The notes: generated from the letters alone by a model not told the origin. A DNA stretch of 64,000 nucleotides from Curvibacter delicatus NBRC 14919 (GCF_001592265.1 NZ_BCWP01000002.1:110072-174071), one strand, 5' to 3'; positions 45,216-54,659 are shown, counted from the first letter of the stretch. A program made the numbers and translations.

Positions 45216-47378
45216 TCAATAGGTCCAGTTGAGCGCCACACTGATGTTGCGCGGCGCGCCGTAAAAGCCCTGGCCCCACGAGCCCCAGTACAGGCTGTTG
45301 AGGTATTTCTGGTCGGTGACGTTGTTCAGGTTCATGGTTGCGTAGACCTTCTTGCTGATGTCGTAGCGCGCCATCAGGTTGAGCAACGCGTAGGCCTTCT
45401 GCCGGATTTCGGAACCCTGGTACACGGCATAGGTGTCGCCCTGCCAGTTCAGGTTGCCGCCCACCTTGAGCTGCTCCAGGCCCGGTACACGGTAGGTGGC
45501 GCTCAGGCGCAGCATCTGGCGCGGCATGAAGGTGCGTGCTTCGTTGCCGCCGGGGTCCTTGATCGTCATCGTGGTGTAGCCCAGGCCGGCCTGCAGGCGT
45601 TCGCTGAGCTGCCCGGTGACGTCGGCCTGCAGACCTTGCGCGACGGCGTTGATGCCGCGGTAGTAGGCGGTCCCGTCGGCGAAATTGCCGCCCGCATCGG
45701 CCAGGTTGTTCTGCTCGCTGCGAAACAGGGCCACCGAGGCATTGCCCTTGCCGCCCTGGAGTTCCTGCTTGAAGCCAATCTCGACGTTGTTGCCCTCCAC
45801 CGGCTTGAGGGTCTGGCGGTTCACGTTGATCTGGTATTGCGGATTGAAGATCTCGGCATAGCTGGCGTAGAGCAGCTGGTCCTTGCTCAGGTCGTAGGTG
45901 GCACCGCCATAAAACGTGGCGCGCGCATACGAGGTCTGCCGACTCTCCCCGTACGACTTGCCGTCCTGCTCGAGACTGGTCTGGCGCACGCCGCCGATCA
46001 GGTGCAGGCCATCACTCAGGTTCAGGCGCGTTGCGGCATGAGCCGTGTAGACCGATTGTTTGAAATCGGCACTGCCGCCCGGTGTGCTGGCGAAAACCGG
46101 CGTGTTGGTGCTGCCATCCCAACGGTCCAGGGCTACGGCGGGCGGGTTCGCTGCGCCGCCTGTGACGGTGTAGTAGGACGCATCGCGGTGCTTGGCCAGG
46201 CCGGCGCTCAGGCCCAGGTTCAGCTCATGCTGGCGTCCGCCCAGGGTGTAGCTGCCGTCGGCCGTCAAGCTCAGCGTGTCCTCGCGGCTGTCGGTTGCGA
46301 ACAGCGACGCCAGGCTGGACAGGCCGGTGCCAGTGGTCGGATTCGGCTGCCCCGACAGGTAGTACAGCGCGCCCCGGCTGGTGCGTTCGGTGCGCGTGAA
46401 GGTGGCCTTGCCCTTCCAGCCCTCGCCAAGCTCGCGGCTCAGTTCGGCAAAGGTGTTGCTGGTCGTGTTGTTCCAATAGGTCCAGTCGGCGGCCGAGCTG
46501 GTGGAGACGTCGTAGTTGGTGCGCGCCCCGTTGGAATAGAGCATCGGCAGGGTTCCCCACATGGCGGCGGTGGACTTGCTCTCTTGCCAGGTGTGCCCCA
46601 GGGCCAACTGGGTGCCGTTGTCGAGATCGGCCTCGATCACGCCGTAGAACAAGGTCTTGTCCTGCTTGTAGCGGTTCAGGTAGGAGTCGCCCTTCTCCTT
46701 GGCCACCACAATGCGGGCACGCACGCTGCCGTCCTCGTTGAGTTTGGTGTTGATGTCACCGTCGAAGCGGACGCGGTTCCAGGAACCGAGCTTGATGCCC
46801 GCCTTGGCCGCGAAGTCGCCCAGCGTGCGCTTGCGCACGAAGTTCACCGTCGCCGAGGGGTAACCCGACGCTGTGCTCAGGCCGTTGGCGCCGTAGACCA
46901 CATCGATGCGGTCGTAGAGCGCGGTGTCCAGATCGCCATAGACATTGCCGTACATCATGGGCAGGCCCACGCCGTCGATCTGGAAGTTCGTGACGTCGAA
47001 GCCGCGCGCGGTGTAGTAGGTCCGGTCCGTTTCGACCTTTTCCACCCGGATCCCCGAGGTCACGGCCAGCGCGTCATTGACGCTGTTGAGCCCGAAGTCA
47101 TCCATCTGGCTGCGCGATACCACCGACACCGTCTGCGGCGTCTCCTTCAGGCTCAGCTTCAGGCCCGTGGCCGACCTGCTCTTGCGCGTGGTGTAAAGCC
47201 CGGTGCCCTCGGTCGGGGCCTGGTAGTCCGAATTGCCCGTCACCGTGACGGTGCTCAGGCTGACCTCCTTGTCGGCGGGGGCATCGGCAGCCTGCGCGCC
47301 CGAGGCACACAAGGCGGCAATCAGGACGGCCAGGGGCTGGCGACGGAAAACAAGCGCCAAGCTTGCGCAGCTACGCAT
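45216..47378 (-). CDS. TonB-dependent siderophore receptor (FhuE/FpvA-like)
   Basis: 720 residues: signal peptide ending GAQAADA, TonB box-like VSLSTVTVTG, plug domain with TPQTVSVVSRSQMDDFGLNSVNDAL and FDVTNFQIDGVGL, then a 22-strand barrel ending in NWTY with the terminal aromatic. The plug sequence SLKETPQTVSVVSR and RGFDVTNFQIDG place it among hydroxamate-type ferric siderophore receptors (FhuE/FpvA/FoxA). The exact siderophore is unknown. An AGGAG site precedes the ATG and a Fur box lies 80 bp upstream. Confidence 0.93.
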   Translation of the reverse strand: MRSCASLALVFRRQPLAVLIAALCASGAQAADAPADKEVSLSTVTVTGNSDYQAPTEGTGLYTTRKSRSATGLKLSLKETPQTVSVVSRSQMDDFGLNSVNDALAVTSGIRVEKVETDRTYYTARGFDVTNFQIDGVGLPMMYGNVYGDLDTALYDRIDVVYGANGLSTASGYPSATVNFVRKRTLGDFAAKAGIKLGSWNRVRFDGDINTKLNEDGSVRARIVVAKEKGDSYLNRYKQDKTLFYGVIEADLDNGTQLALGHTWQESKSTAAMWGTLPMLYSNGARTNYDVSTSSAADWTYWNNTTSNTFAELSRELGEGWKGKATFTRTERTSRGALYYLSGQPNPTTGTGLSSLASLFATDSREDTLSLTADGSYTLGGRQHELNLGLSAGLAKHRDASYYTVTGGAANPPAVALDRWDGSTNTPVFASTPGGSADFKQSVYTAHAATRLNLSDGLHLIGGVRQTSLEQDGKSYGESRQTSYARATFYGGATYDLSKDQLLYASYAEIFNPQYQINVNRQTLKPVEGNNVEIGFKQELQGGKGNASVALFRSEQNNLADAGGNFADGTAYYRGINAVAQGLQADVTGQLSERLQAGLGYTTMTIKDPGGNEARTFMPRQMLRLSATYRVPGLEQLKVGGNLNWQGDTYAVYQGSEIRQKAYALLNLMARYDISKKVYATMNLNNVTDQKYLNSLYWGSWGQGFYGAPRNISVALNWTY

Positions 47379-47458
47379 ACAGAAACTCCTAAAGGCGTTA
47401 GCTGGCTGCCTCCGGAGATTCCTGGGTTGCTGGCTGGTTGATGAAAGATTTCTATTCT

Positions 47459-47477
47459 ATTGAGAATAATTCCTATT
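47459..47477. promoter_or_regulatory. Fur box upstream of the siderophore receptor
   Basis: On the minus strand AATAGGAATTATTCTCAAT, a 19-bp near-palindrome close to the Fur consensus (GATAATGATAATCATTATC class). It is 81 bp upstream of the receptor start and in an A+T-rich patch, fitting iron repression. Confidence 0.75.
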
Positions 47478-47542
47478 TGCAATAGAAGGCTGGTTTTTCA
47501 GGTACTCAAGGCCTCACAGGTGAACGGGCTGTGTACGCGGTT

Positions 47543-48097
47543 TCAGAGCCGAAGACCGTTTTCCGAGGCCGCGATCAGCTTGGCCAAGCGCGCTTGGCGT
47601 GTCTCGGCCCGCTTGGCACTGATGATGCGCCAGATCATCTGGTGGCGGTATCGCGGTGTTTGCGCTTCGAAAAACTTCCAGGCTTTTTTGTTCTTGCGAA
47701 ACAACGCCTCTTGCGCTGGCTCCAGGCTGGCGTTATCAGTCTGCTCGTAAGCGTAGATCTTCGACTTGGCCTCGCGCCGATGCGAGTACGCCCGCAAGCC
47801 GGCTTCTGTCATCCGACCCGCGCACTGAAGAACATGCACCCGCCCGATGTTGATCGCGCTCCAGGTCGAGGTCGTCTTGCGGGGCGTAAAGCGGATCAGG
47901 TACGCATGTTCATCAATGCGTTTGCGCACGCCATCGATCCAGCCATGGCACAGCGCCTCGTCAACCGACTCCGGCCAGCTCATGCTCGGTTGGCCGCTGT
48001 CGCGCTTGTAAAAACCGACGATCAGCTCGGACTCCGTCGCCGCATGCTTGGCAAGCCAGGCACCGAACTCAGACGCTGTCTTGAAGAAAGTGGGCAT
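47543..48097 (-). CDS. YdeI/OmpD-associated family protein
   Basis: 184 residues. Conserved stretches are SELIVGFYKRDSGQPSMSWPESVDEALCHGWIDGVRKRID, RFTPRKTTSTWSAINIGRV and the basic C-terminal RHQMIWRIISAKRAETRQARLAKLI. Members of this small cytoplasmic family are linked to peptide or stress resistance in enterobacteria, but their biochemical role is not established. It appears monocistronic. Confidence 0.88.
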   Translation of the reverse strand: MPTFFKTASEFGAWLAKHAATESELIVGFYKRDSGQPSMSWPESVDEALCHGWIDGVRKRIDEHAYLIRFTPRKTTSTWSAINIGRVHVLQCAGRMTEAGLRAYSHRREAKSKIYAYEQTDNASLEPAQEALFRKNKKAWKFFEAQTPRYRHQMIWRIISAKRAETRQARLAKLIAASENGLRL

Positions 48098-48170
48098 GCT
48101 ATTCGTGCTCCCGGTGGCAGTGGGTCTGGGCCGTTCCTTGTCCGTTCACCAGGCACCTCATGAAAGCGGA

Positions 48171-48779
48171 TCAGGCCAGCGGCTGCAGCAAGTGCGCATG
48201 CACCGCCCCCGCCTTGAGGTGGCGGTACAGCGTCAGCCCCAGCGGGGTGAGCTGCTCGTCGCCCCAGGCGCTCGGCGCTTCCAGGTAGATGTAGCCACCA
48301 GGCGCCACCGCACGCGCGGCCGCCTGCAAGGCGGCGTCGAACAACGCGGCATCAAACGGCGGATCAAGAAAAATCAGATCGGCACTGGCCGGCGGCAGTT
48401 GCTTGAGGGCGGTGATGCCGTCACCGCGCTGCACCTGCACCGCCTCGGCCTTCAGCTGTTCCTTGATCTTCTTGAGCTGGGCAATGAGTGTCGCGTCCTG
48501 CTCCACCAACTGCACCTGCAACGCGCCGCGCGAGGCGGCCTCGAAGCCCAAAGCGCCGGTACCGGCAAAGGCGTCCACACAACGCCAGCCGGTGAGGTCC
48601 TGCCCAAGCCAGTTGAACAGGGTTTCACGCACGCGGTCAGGCGTGGGACGCAGGCCGGGTTTGTCGGCCACCGGCAGCTTGCTGCGCTTCCACTGGCCGC
48701 CGATGATGCGGACCTCGCCCGCGGCAACGCGGGCCGTGGTCTTCTTGGCGGCGGGCTTGTGTTGGGGGGATGGCTTCAC
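48171..48779 (-). CDS. rsmD: 16S rRNA (guanine(966)-N(2))-methyltransferase
   Basis: 202 residues. RsmD signature motifs: VRIIGGQWKRSKLPVADKPGLRPTPDRVRETLFNWLG, VDAFAGTGALGFEAASRGA (SAM site) and catalytic LDPPFD. It methylates G966 of 16S rRNA. The start is GTG 48779, which overlaps the stop of the M16 peptidase gene (GTGA), so it is the distal gene of the peptidase operon. A Lys-rich N-terminal extension of about 20 residues is unusual but not disruptive. Confidence 0.93.
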   Translation of the reverse strand: MKPSPQHKPAAKKTTARVAAGEVRIIGGQWKRSKLPVADKPGLRPTPDRVRETLFNWLGQDLTGWRCVDAFAGTGALGFEAASRGALQVQLVEQDATLIAQLKKIKEQLKAEAVQVQRGDGITALKQLPPASADLIFLDPPFDAALFDAALQAAARAVAPGGYIYLEAPSAWGDEQLTPLGLTLYRHLKAGAVHAHLLQPLA

Positions 48780-50206
48780 GGCTTGCCTCCGACCACCACC
48801 GTCACCATGCGTTCGGGCTGCAACTTGCGCAGGAAGGCGGCCTTGATGTCGGCCACCGTCACACGTGCCACCTGCTGCGTCCAGGTGTCGAGGTAGTCCA
48901 GCGGCAGGCCATACCAGGCGATGTTGGCCACGCTGCCGAGCAGCTTGCGGTTGCTGTCGATGCGCAGCGCAAAGCCGCCGATCAGGTTGTCCTTGGCCGC
49001 TTTCAGTTCCGCATCGGTCGGCCCCTCGGCCACGAACTTGCGCACCACCTCGCGTGCCACCTGCACCGCCTGCGCCGCCTGGTCGGGCCGGGTCTGCAGG
49101 CCCACGGTGTAGGCGCCGGCATGCAGCGCCGGGGCGAAGTAGCTGTAGGTGCTGTAGCTCAAGCCGCGCTTCTCGCGCACCTCGGTGGTCAGGCGCGAGA
49201 CGAACCCGCCACCGCCCAGGATGTAGTTACCCACGGTGAGGGGAAAGAAATCCGGGTCGTCGTGCTTGAAGCCGGGCTGGCCGATCAGCACATGGGCCTG
49301 GGCCGAATCGAACGGAATGATGCGCTCCACCGCTGCGGCCAGTGGCGCCACTTCAGCCACGGCCGGCTGCGCCTCACAGGCGGTTGTGGGCAGCCGCGCA
49401 AACAGCTGCTGCACCAGGGCATCGGCCTGCGCGCGCGTGACGGCACCGACGATGCTGACCTTGGCGCGGCAAGGCAGCAGGCGCGCATGCTGGGCCTGCA
49501 TGTCGGCCACGCTGATGCGGGCCAGCGTTTCCTCGGTCATCTCGTAGCCGTAAGGGTGCGCACCATAAACCGCTTGCGCAAAGGCCCGCCCGGCCACCGT
49601 GCCGGGCCGGGTGTTGGCCTCGCGGATGGCAGCCGACAGGCGTTCACGTTCGCGCAGCCAGACGTCTGGCGGGAAGCTGGGTTCGGCCAGCTGGCGCGCT
49701 GCCAGCGCAACGGCCCGGGCCAGCAGGTCGGGGTAGGTGAGCGAGCGCAGCGAGAAGCTCATGCGGTCGTTGCTGGCACCGGCACTGAAGGCGGCGCCCA
49801 GGTCGGCCCAGGCCTCGCCCAGGGCGTTCTCGTCCAGCGCCGAGTCATAAGCCCCCACGCTTGTCGCTTCGCGTACGACGCTGCCCCCCGAGGGGGCCTT
49901 CGCGCCTTGGGACGGCCCGGCGGCGCTCACGCTGCCGATCGCCCGCACGCCCTTGGTCGTCATGCCCGCGGTCACATTGGCCAGGCCGGCTTTCTCCGCC
50001 GGGTCGCGCCGATTGCCGGCGTCGAAGTCGACCTGCACATCCACCATCGGCACGGCCGGGCTTTCCACCAGGTAGACCGCCACACCGGACGGCTGCACCC
50101 AGTGCTGGACGGGCAGCGCCGCCTGCGCGGATTGCATGCCAAACAAGGCTACAGCCCCCGTGATAACTGCGCAAACAGCTACGTTTTTAATAGCAAACAT
50201 GGACAT
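48776..50206 (-). CDS. M16 family peptidase-like protein, non-catalytic subunit
   Basis: 476 residues with a signal peptide and two M16 half-domains (VQVDFDAGNRRDPAEKAGLANVTAGMTTKGV; ...RFVAEGPTDAELKAAKDNLIGGFALRIDSNRKLLGSV). The zinc motif HxxEH is absent, as in the partner subunit of M16B heterodimers; the catalytic copy is the adjacent upstream gene. Two oddities: the signal peptide MFAIKNVAVCAVITGAVALF is encoded by dispersed repeat copy D, and about 25-30 residues (SVSAAGPSQGAKAPSGGS onward) between TTKGV and ALDENALGEAWADLG are encoded by an in-frame GC-rich repeat at 49857-49930. Confidence 0.9.
   Translation of the reverse strand: MSMFAIKNVAVCAVITGAVALFGMQSAQAALPVQHWVQPSGVAVYLVESPAVPMVDVQVDFDAGNRRDPAEKAGLANVTAGMTTKGVRAIGSVSAAGPSQGAKAPSGGSVVREATSVGAYDSALDENALGEAWADLGAAFSAGASNDRMSFSLRSLTYPDLLARAVALAARQLAEPSFPPDVWLRERERLSAAIREANTRPGTVAGRAFAQAVYGAHPYGYEMTEETLARISVADMQAQHARLLPCRAKVSIVGAVTRAQADALVQQLFARLPTTACEAQPAVAEVAPLAAAVERIIPFDSAQAHVLIGQPGFKHDDPDFFPLTVGNYILGGGGFVSRLTTEVREKRGLSYSTYSYFAPALHAGAYTVGLQTRPDQAAQAVQVAREVVRKFVAEGPTDAELKAAKDNLIGGFALRIDSNRKLLGSVANIAWYGLPLDYLDTWTQQVARVTVADIKAAFLRKLQPERMVTVVVGGKP
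49857..49930 (-). repeat. In-frame GC-rich comamonad repeat inside the M16 gene
   Basis: The plus strand reads TGTCGCTTCGCGTACGACGC, then TGCCCCCCGAGGGGGCC and GGGACGGCCCGGCGGCGC. This is the type of inverted-repeat element I know from comamonad intergenic DNA, here kept in frame. The encoded residues (Ala/Gly/Ser-rich) have no counterpart expected between the two flanking conserved M16 segments. Confidence 0.6.
50143..50194 (-). repeat. Comamonad-type palindromic repeat, copy D, within coding sequence
   Basis: On the minus strand GCTATTAAAAACGTAGCTG, TTTGCGCAGTTATC...GGGGCTGTAGCC. It aligns with copies A-C. It supplies codons for most of the M16 protein signal peptide (residues 5-22). Confidence 0.65.
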
Positions 50207-50209
50207 TCC

Positions 50210-51595
50210 TCAGTGGCGGCTGCCGGCCGGTGCCTGGCGCCGCGGGCGGTTCGGATCGAGCGGCTGCGGCAGCAGATGCGCCACCGTGAGCTGATCGTCG
50301 CCAAAGTAACGTGCGGCCACCGCCTGCACCTGCTCGGCCGTGATGGCGCGCAGACGGGTCAGCAGGCGTTCGCTGGCATCGAGCGGCAGGCCCTGCACCC
50401 ACTGGCTGCCGAGCTCGCGCGCCTGGTTCATGACCGAATCGCGCTTGTAGACCTCGCTGGCCACCCACTGGGTTTTGACGCGCTCCAGCTCGGCGGCAGA
50501 AATGCCTTCACGCGCCACACGGACCACCTGCTCGCGCAGCGCGGCTTCCAGCTGCGCCGCCGTCTTGCCCGGAGCCGGCACGCCGTCGAGCACAAACAGC
50601 TGCGGCCCGCGCCCGAGCAAGCCATTGGAAGCGCCGGCGCCGTCGGCCAGGCGATCGGGGCCCTGGGTGAGCGCCCGCTCCAGCCGGGCACCGCTGTAAC
50701 CGTCGAGCACGGCGGCCAGCACCGTCAGCGCCAGGGCGTCGTCGTCCTGCGCGGTGGGTGCCGTCAGGGACTGCAGGCCCGGCACCTTGAAGGCCAGCGC
50801 CACGTAGGCCTGCTCGGCCGGCGCCTTGACCTCGATGCGGCGCAAGCCCATCTGCGGCGGCTCCGTCAGCGGCTTGCGCGCCGGCACGGCGCGGGCCGGG
50901 ATGCGGCCGTAGGTCAACTCGGCCAGGCGCTTGACCTTCTGCACATTCACATCACCGGCCACCACCACCACGGCGTTGGCCGGCACGTACCAGCGGCGGT
51001 AGAAGGCGCGGGCGTCGTCGGGCGTCATGGCGTCGAGGTCACTCATCCAGCCCACGATCGGGCGGCGGTAGGGCGCGGCCTGGAAGGTGGCGGCGTTGAG
51101 CGACTCGTACAGCAGGGCGCGCGGGTTGTCTTCGGTGCGCATGCGGCGTTCTTCCTTCACCACCTCCAGTTCCTTGCGGAACTCGTCGTCGGACCAGCGG
51201 TTGTTGGCAAAACGGTCGGCCTCCAGCTGCATCACGTCGGCCAGGCGCGCGGCCGGGATCTGCTGGTAGTAACCGGTGTAGTCCTGCCCGGTGAAGGCGT
51301 TTTCACGCCCGCCCAGGGCGGCCACACGGCGCGAGAACTCGCCGGGCTGGAGCTTGCGCGTGCCCTTGAACATCATGTGCTCCAGCACGTGCGCCACGCC
51401 GCTGGTGCCGTCCACCTCGTCCATGGCGCCGACGCGCAGCCAGACCATGTGCACGGCCGTGGGGGCACGCCGGTCGGGCGCGACGATGAGCGTCATGCCG
51501 TTGGCGAGGGTGAATTGCGCGGCTTGGGCCGGCGCCTGCGCGGCGGCCGGAAGGCCCAGAAAAGCGCAGAAAACAAGGGAAAGGATGCGTTTCAT
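50210..51595 (-). CDS. M16 family zinc metallopeptidase, catalytic subunit
   Basis: 461 residues from ATG 51595. Signal peptide MKRILSLVFCAFLGLPAAAQA, then the M16 core: inverted zinc motif HVLEH (69-73) with the distal Glu in EKELEVVKEERRMRTEDNP, and FTGQDYTGYYQQIP. It is expected to degrade peptides in the periplasm together with the adjacent inactive homologue, which starts four bases downstream. Divergent from ftsY, with only 28 bp between the start codons. Confidence 0.93.
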   Translation of the reverse strand: MKRILSLVFCAFLGLPAAAQAPAQAAQFTLANGMTLIVAPDRRAPTAVHMVWLRVGAMDEVDGTSGVAHVLEHMMFKGTRKLQPGEFSRRVAALGGRENAFTGQDYTGYYQQIPAARLADVMQLEADRFANNRWSDDEFRKELEVVKEERRMRTEDNPRALLYESLNAATFQAAPYRRPIVGWMSDLDAMTPDDARAFYRRWYVPANAVVVVAGDVNVQKVKRLAELTYGRIPARAVPARKPLTEPPQMGLRRIEVKAPAEQAYVALAFKVPGLQSLTAPTAQDDDALALTVLAAVLDGYSGARLERALTQGPDRLADGAGASNGLLGRGPQLFVLDGVPAPGKTAAQLEAALREQVVRVAREGISAAELERVKTQWVASEVYKRDSVMNQARELGSQWVQGLPLDASERLLTRLRAITAEQVQAVAARYFGDDQLTVAHLLPQPLDPNRPRRQAPAGSRH

Positions 51596-51623
51596 AGAAT
51601 TGGGGATTCTAAGAACGCCCCAC

Positions 51624-52643
51624 ATGTTCAGTTTTTTCAAGAAGAAATCCCCTGCACCGGCCCCTGCCGATGCTGCCACCCCCAGTGTGACAGCTCCGGC
51701 CGCGCCTGCCGCAGCCCCGCCCGTAGCTCCCATTGCGGCCCCGACGCGCCAGTCCTGGCTCGACAAGCTCAAGTCCGGCCTGCGCAAGACCGGCTCCAGC
51801 CTCACCACGGTGTTCACCGGCACGCAGATTGACGATGCGCTGTACGAGGAGCTGGAAGCGGCCCTGCTGATGGCCGACACCGGCGTCAAGGCCACCGAGC
51901 ACCTACTGGAAGACCTCAAGCGCCGCGTGAAGGAGAGCAAGACCACCGAGCCCGCCGCCGTCAAGGGCCTGCTGGCCGACGCACTGGCCGAGCTGCTAGC
52001 GCCGCTGGAAAAACCGCTGGTGATCGGCGAGCACAAGCCCACCGTCATCATGGTGGCCGGCGTCAACGGTGCCGGCAAGACCACCTCCATCGGCAAGCTC
52101 ACGCACCACCTCTCCAACGAAGGTGCCACGGTGCTGCTGGCCGCGGCCGACACCTTCCGTGCCGCGGCACGCGAGCAGCTCGGCGTCTGGGCCGACCGCA
52201 ACCGGGTGGAGATCATCAGCCAGGAAGGTGCCGACCCAGCCGCGGTGTGTTTCGATGCGGTGAGCGCCGGCCGCGCACGCGGCAAGGACGTGGTGCTGGT
52301 GGACACCGCCGGGCGCCTGCCGACGCAGTTGCACCTGATGGAGGAGCTGCGCAAGATCAAGCGCGTGGTGCAGAAGGCCGACGAAACGGCGCCGCATGAG
52401 GTGCTGCTGGTGATCGACGGCAATACCGGCCAGAACGCGCTGGCCCAGGTGCGCGCCTTTGACGACGCACTGCAACTCACGGGACTGATCGTGACCAAGC
52501 TCGACGGCACCGCCAAAGGCGGCGTGCTGGCGGCGATTGCACGCGAACGGCCGGTCCCGGTCTACTTCATCGGCGTGGGTGAAAAGCTCGACGAGCTGGA
52601 AACCTTCAACGCGCGCGAATTCGCACAAGCCCTGCTTTCCTGA
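51624..52643 (+). CDS. ftsY: Signal recognition particle receptor FtsY
   Basis: 339 residues: MFSFFKKK start, an Ala/Pro-rich A domain of about 35 residues (short for FtsY), N domain, and NG GTPase motifs GVNGAGKTTSIGKL, AADTFRAAAREQL, VDTAGRLPTQLHLMEEL and TKLDGTAKGG. It docks SRP-ribosome complexes at the inner membrane. The start ATG 51624 is the one matching family N-termini; upstream in-frame sequence belongs to the divergent promoter and M16 gene. Confidence 0.97.
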   Translation: MFSFFKKKSPAPAPADAATPSVTAPAAPAAAPPVAPIAAPTRQSWLDKLKSGLRKTGSSLTTVFTGTQIDDALYEELEAALLMADTGVKATEHLLEDLKRRVKESKTTEPAAVKGLLADALAELLAPLEKPLVIGEHKPTVIMVAGVNGAGKTTSIGKLTHHLSNEGATVLLAAADTFRAAAREQLGVWADRNRVEIISQEGADPAAVCFDAVSAGRARGKDVVLVDTAGRLPTQLHLMEELRKIKRVVQKADETAPHEVLLVIDGNTGQNALAQVRAFDDALQLTGLIVTKLDGTAKGGVLAAIARERPVPVYFIGVGEKLDELETFNAREFAQALLS

Positions 52644-52654
52644 AAGTTTTTCGT

Positions 52655-54190
52655 ATGAGCCAGAACGCACGCATCGCCCATCCGGGGCTGCGCCAGAAAG
52701 TCATGTCCGCCGAGGCGGCGGCCGCCTTCATCCAGCACGGCGACCACGTTGGCATGAGCGGTTTCACCGGGGCCGGTTACCCCAAGGTGATTCCGCAGGC
52801 GCTGGCGCGCCAGATTGAGCGGGCCAACCAGGGAGGCAACCACTTCCGCATCGGCGTCTGGACTGGCGCCTCCACCGCGCCCGAACTGGACGGCGCGCTG
52901 GCCAAGGTCGGCGGCATCGAGATGCGCCTGCCCTACCAGTCCGACCCGACCTGCCGCGAACGCATCAACGCTGGGCAGATGGACTACATCGACATCCACC
53001 TCTCGCACGTGGCACAGTTCGTCTGGTTCGGTTTCCTCGGCAAGCTCAACGTGGCGGTGATCGAGGTGGCCGGCATCCTGGAAGACGGCCGGCTGATTCC
53101 CGCCTCGTCGGTCGGCAACAACAAGACCTGGCTGGAGCAGGCCGACAAGGTGATCCTGGAAGTCAACTCCATGCAGCCCCTGGGCCTGGAGGGCATGCAC
53201 GACATCTACTACGGCACCGAATTGCCGCCGAACCGCAAGCCGATCCCGATGACCGGCCCTGGCGACCGCATCGGCGACAACTACCTGCGCTGCGACCCGG
53301 CCAAGATCGTGGCCATCGTGGAGACGCACCTGCCGGACCGCAACACCACCTTCACGCCGCCGGACGAGATGTCGCAGCGCATTGCCGGCCACATCCTGGA
53401 ATTCCTGGAACACGAAGTCAAAAAGGGCCGGCTGCCGCGCGAATTGCTGCCGCTGCAGTCGGGGGTGGGCAACATCGCCAATGCCGTGCTGTCGGGCCTG
53501 AACCAGGGGCCGTTCAACAACCTGACCGGCTACACCGAGGTGCTGCAGGACGGCATGCTGGAGATGCTGCGCTCGGGCAAGATGCGCATGGCCTCGGCTA
53601 CCGCGCTGTCGCTCAGCCCGACGGCGATGGAAGACTTCCTGGCCAACATCGACTTCTACCGCCAGCGCATCGTGCTGCGCCCGCAGGAGATCAGCAACCA
53701 CCCGGAAATCATCCGCCGCCTGGGCGTGATCTCGATGAACGGCATGATCGAGGCCGACATCTACGGCAACGTCAACTCCACCCACCTGATGGGCACGCGC
53801 ATCATGAACGGCATCGGCGGCTCGGGCGACTTTGCCCGCAACGCCTACCTGTCGATGTTCATGACGCCGTCCACCGCCAAGGGCGGTGCCATCTCCTGCA
53901 TCGTGCCCATGGCCTCGCATGTGGACCACACCGAGCACGACGTGCAGATCATCGTCACTGAACAGGGTCTGGCTGACCTGCGCGGCCTGGCGCCGCGCCA
54001 GCGCGCCTCGGTGGTGATCGAGCACTGCGCCCATCCTGATTTCCAGCCTGCGCTGCGCGACTATGTGGCGCGCGCCGAGCGCCATGCCCTCAACGGCTTG
54101 GCCGGCATGCACACGCCGCATCTGCTGGACGAAGCGCTGTCGTGGCACAGCCGCTACGAACGCGAGGGGCGCATGCTGCCCAAGGCCTGA
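52655..54190 (+). CDS. Acetyl-CoA hydrolase/transferase family (succinyl-CoA:acetate CoA-transferase-like)
   Basis: 511 residues of the class I CoA-transferase type. Diagnostic segments are HGDHVGMSGFTGAGYPKVIPQAL, LPLQSGVGNIANAVLSGL (glutamate-proximal oxyanion region), and VTEQGLADLRGLAPRQRA. It moves CoA between succinyl- or acetyl-CoA and carboxylates. It follows ftsY by 11 bp, yet the function is unrelated. I could not discriminate a hydrolase from a transferase by eye. Confidence 0.9.
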   Translation: MSQNARIAHPGLRQKVMSAEAAAAFIQHGDHVGMSGFTGAGYPKVIPQALARQIERANQGGNHFRIGVWTGASTAPELDGALAKVGGIEMRLPYQSDPTCRERINAGQMDYIDIHLSHVAQFVWFGFLGKLNVAVIEVAGILEDGRLIPASSVGNNKTWLEQADKVILEVNSMQPLGLEGMHDIYYGTELPPNRKPIPMTGPGDRIGDNYLRCDPAKIVAIVETHLPDRNTTFTPPDEMSQRIAGHILEFLEHEVKKGRLPRELLPLQSGVGNIANAVLSGLNQGPFNNLTGYTEVLQDGMLEMLRSGKMRMASATALSLSPTAMEDFLANIDFYRQRIVLRPQEISNHPEIIRRLGVISMNGMIEADIYGNVNSTHLMGTRIMNGIGGSGDFARNAYLSMFMTPSTAKGGAISCIVPMASHVDHTEHDVQIIVTEQGLADLRGLAPRQRASVVIEHCAHPDFQPALRDYVARAERHALNGLAGMHTPHLLDEALSWHSRYEREGRMLPKA

Positions 54191-54213
54191 GACCTCCGTG
54201 AGCAAACTGCACC

Positions 54214-54642
54214 ATGCCAGCCATCTGGAAAACCCCCATCTCCGTTGACATCCTGAACGGGCTCATGCGCAACACGGCAGGCGCGCACCTGGGCCTTGAG
54301 TTCCTGGAAGTCGGTGACGACTTCATCGTCGGCCGCATTCCGGTGGACGACCGCACACGCCAGCCCTACGGCCTGTTGCACGGTGGGGTGAGCGTGGTCC
54401 TGGCCGAAACGCTGGGCTCCTGCGGTGCCGCATTCGCCGCGCCCGAAGGCCACCAGGCCGTGGGGCTGGACATCAATGCCAACCACCTGCGCGGCGTGAA
54501 GAGCGGCTGGGTCACCGGCACTGCGCGGCCGGTGCACATCGGCCGCACCACCCAGGTCTGGCAGATCGACATGCGCAACGAAGACGGTGACATGACCTGC
54601 ACCTCGCGCATCACCATGGCGGTGCTGGCCCCCAAGGGCTGA
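54214..54642 (+). CDS. Hotdog-fold acyl-CoA thioesterase (PaaI/MenI-like)
   Basis: 142 residues. The pattern QPYGLLHGGVSVVLAETLGSCGAAFAA is the hotdog helix with the catalytic Asp/Glu position occupied by Glu (LAETLGS), and VGLDINANHLRGVKSGWVTGTARPVHIGRTTQVW completes the PaaI family. It likely hydrolyses an aromatic or DHNA-type acyl-CoA. It starts 23 bp after the CoA-transferase, so both may share a transcript. Confidence 0.9.
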   Translation: MPAIWKTPISVDILNGLMRNTAGAHLGLEFLEVGDDFIVGRIPVDDRTRQPYGLLHGGVSVVLAETLGSCGAAFAAPEGHQAVGLDINANHLRGVKSGWVTGTARPVHIGRTTQVWQIDMRNEDGDMTCTSRITMAVLAPKG

Positions 54643-54659
54643 GCCAGCCCTGCGCTGAT

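Noticed and set aside
48770..51832. Very long open frame on the plus strand opposite both M16 peptidase genes
   Set aside because: High-G+C antisense artefact: the minus strand encodes two clear M16 proteins with signal peptides and an HxxEH motif, while the plus-strand product is a low-complexity Arg/Gly/His/Leu sequence.
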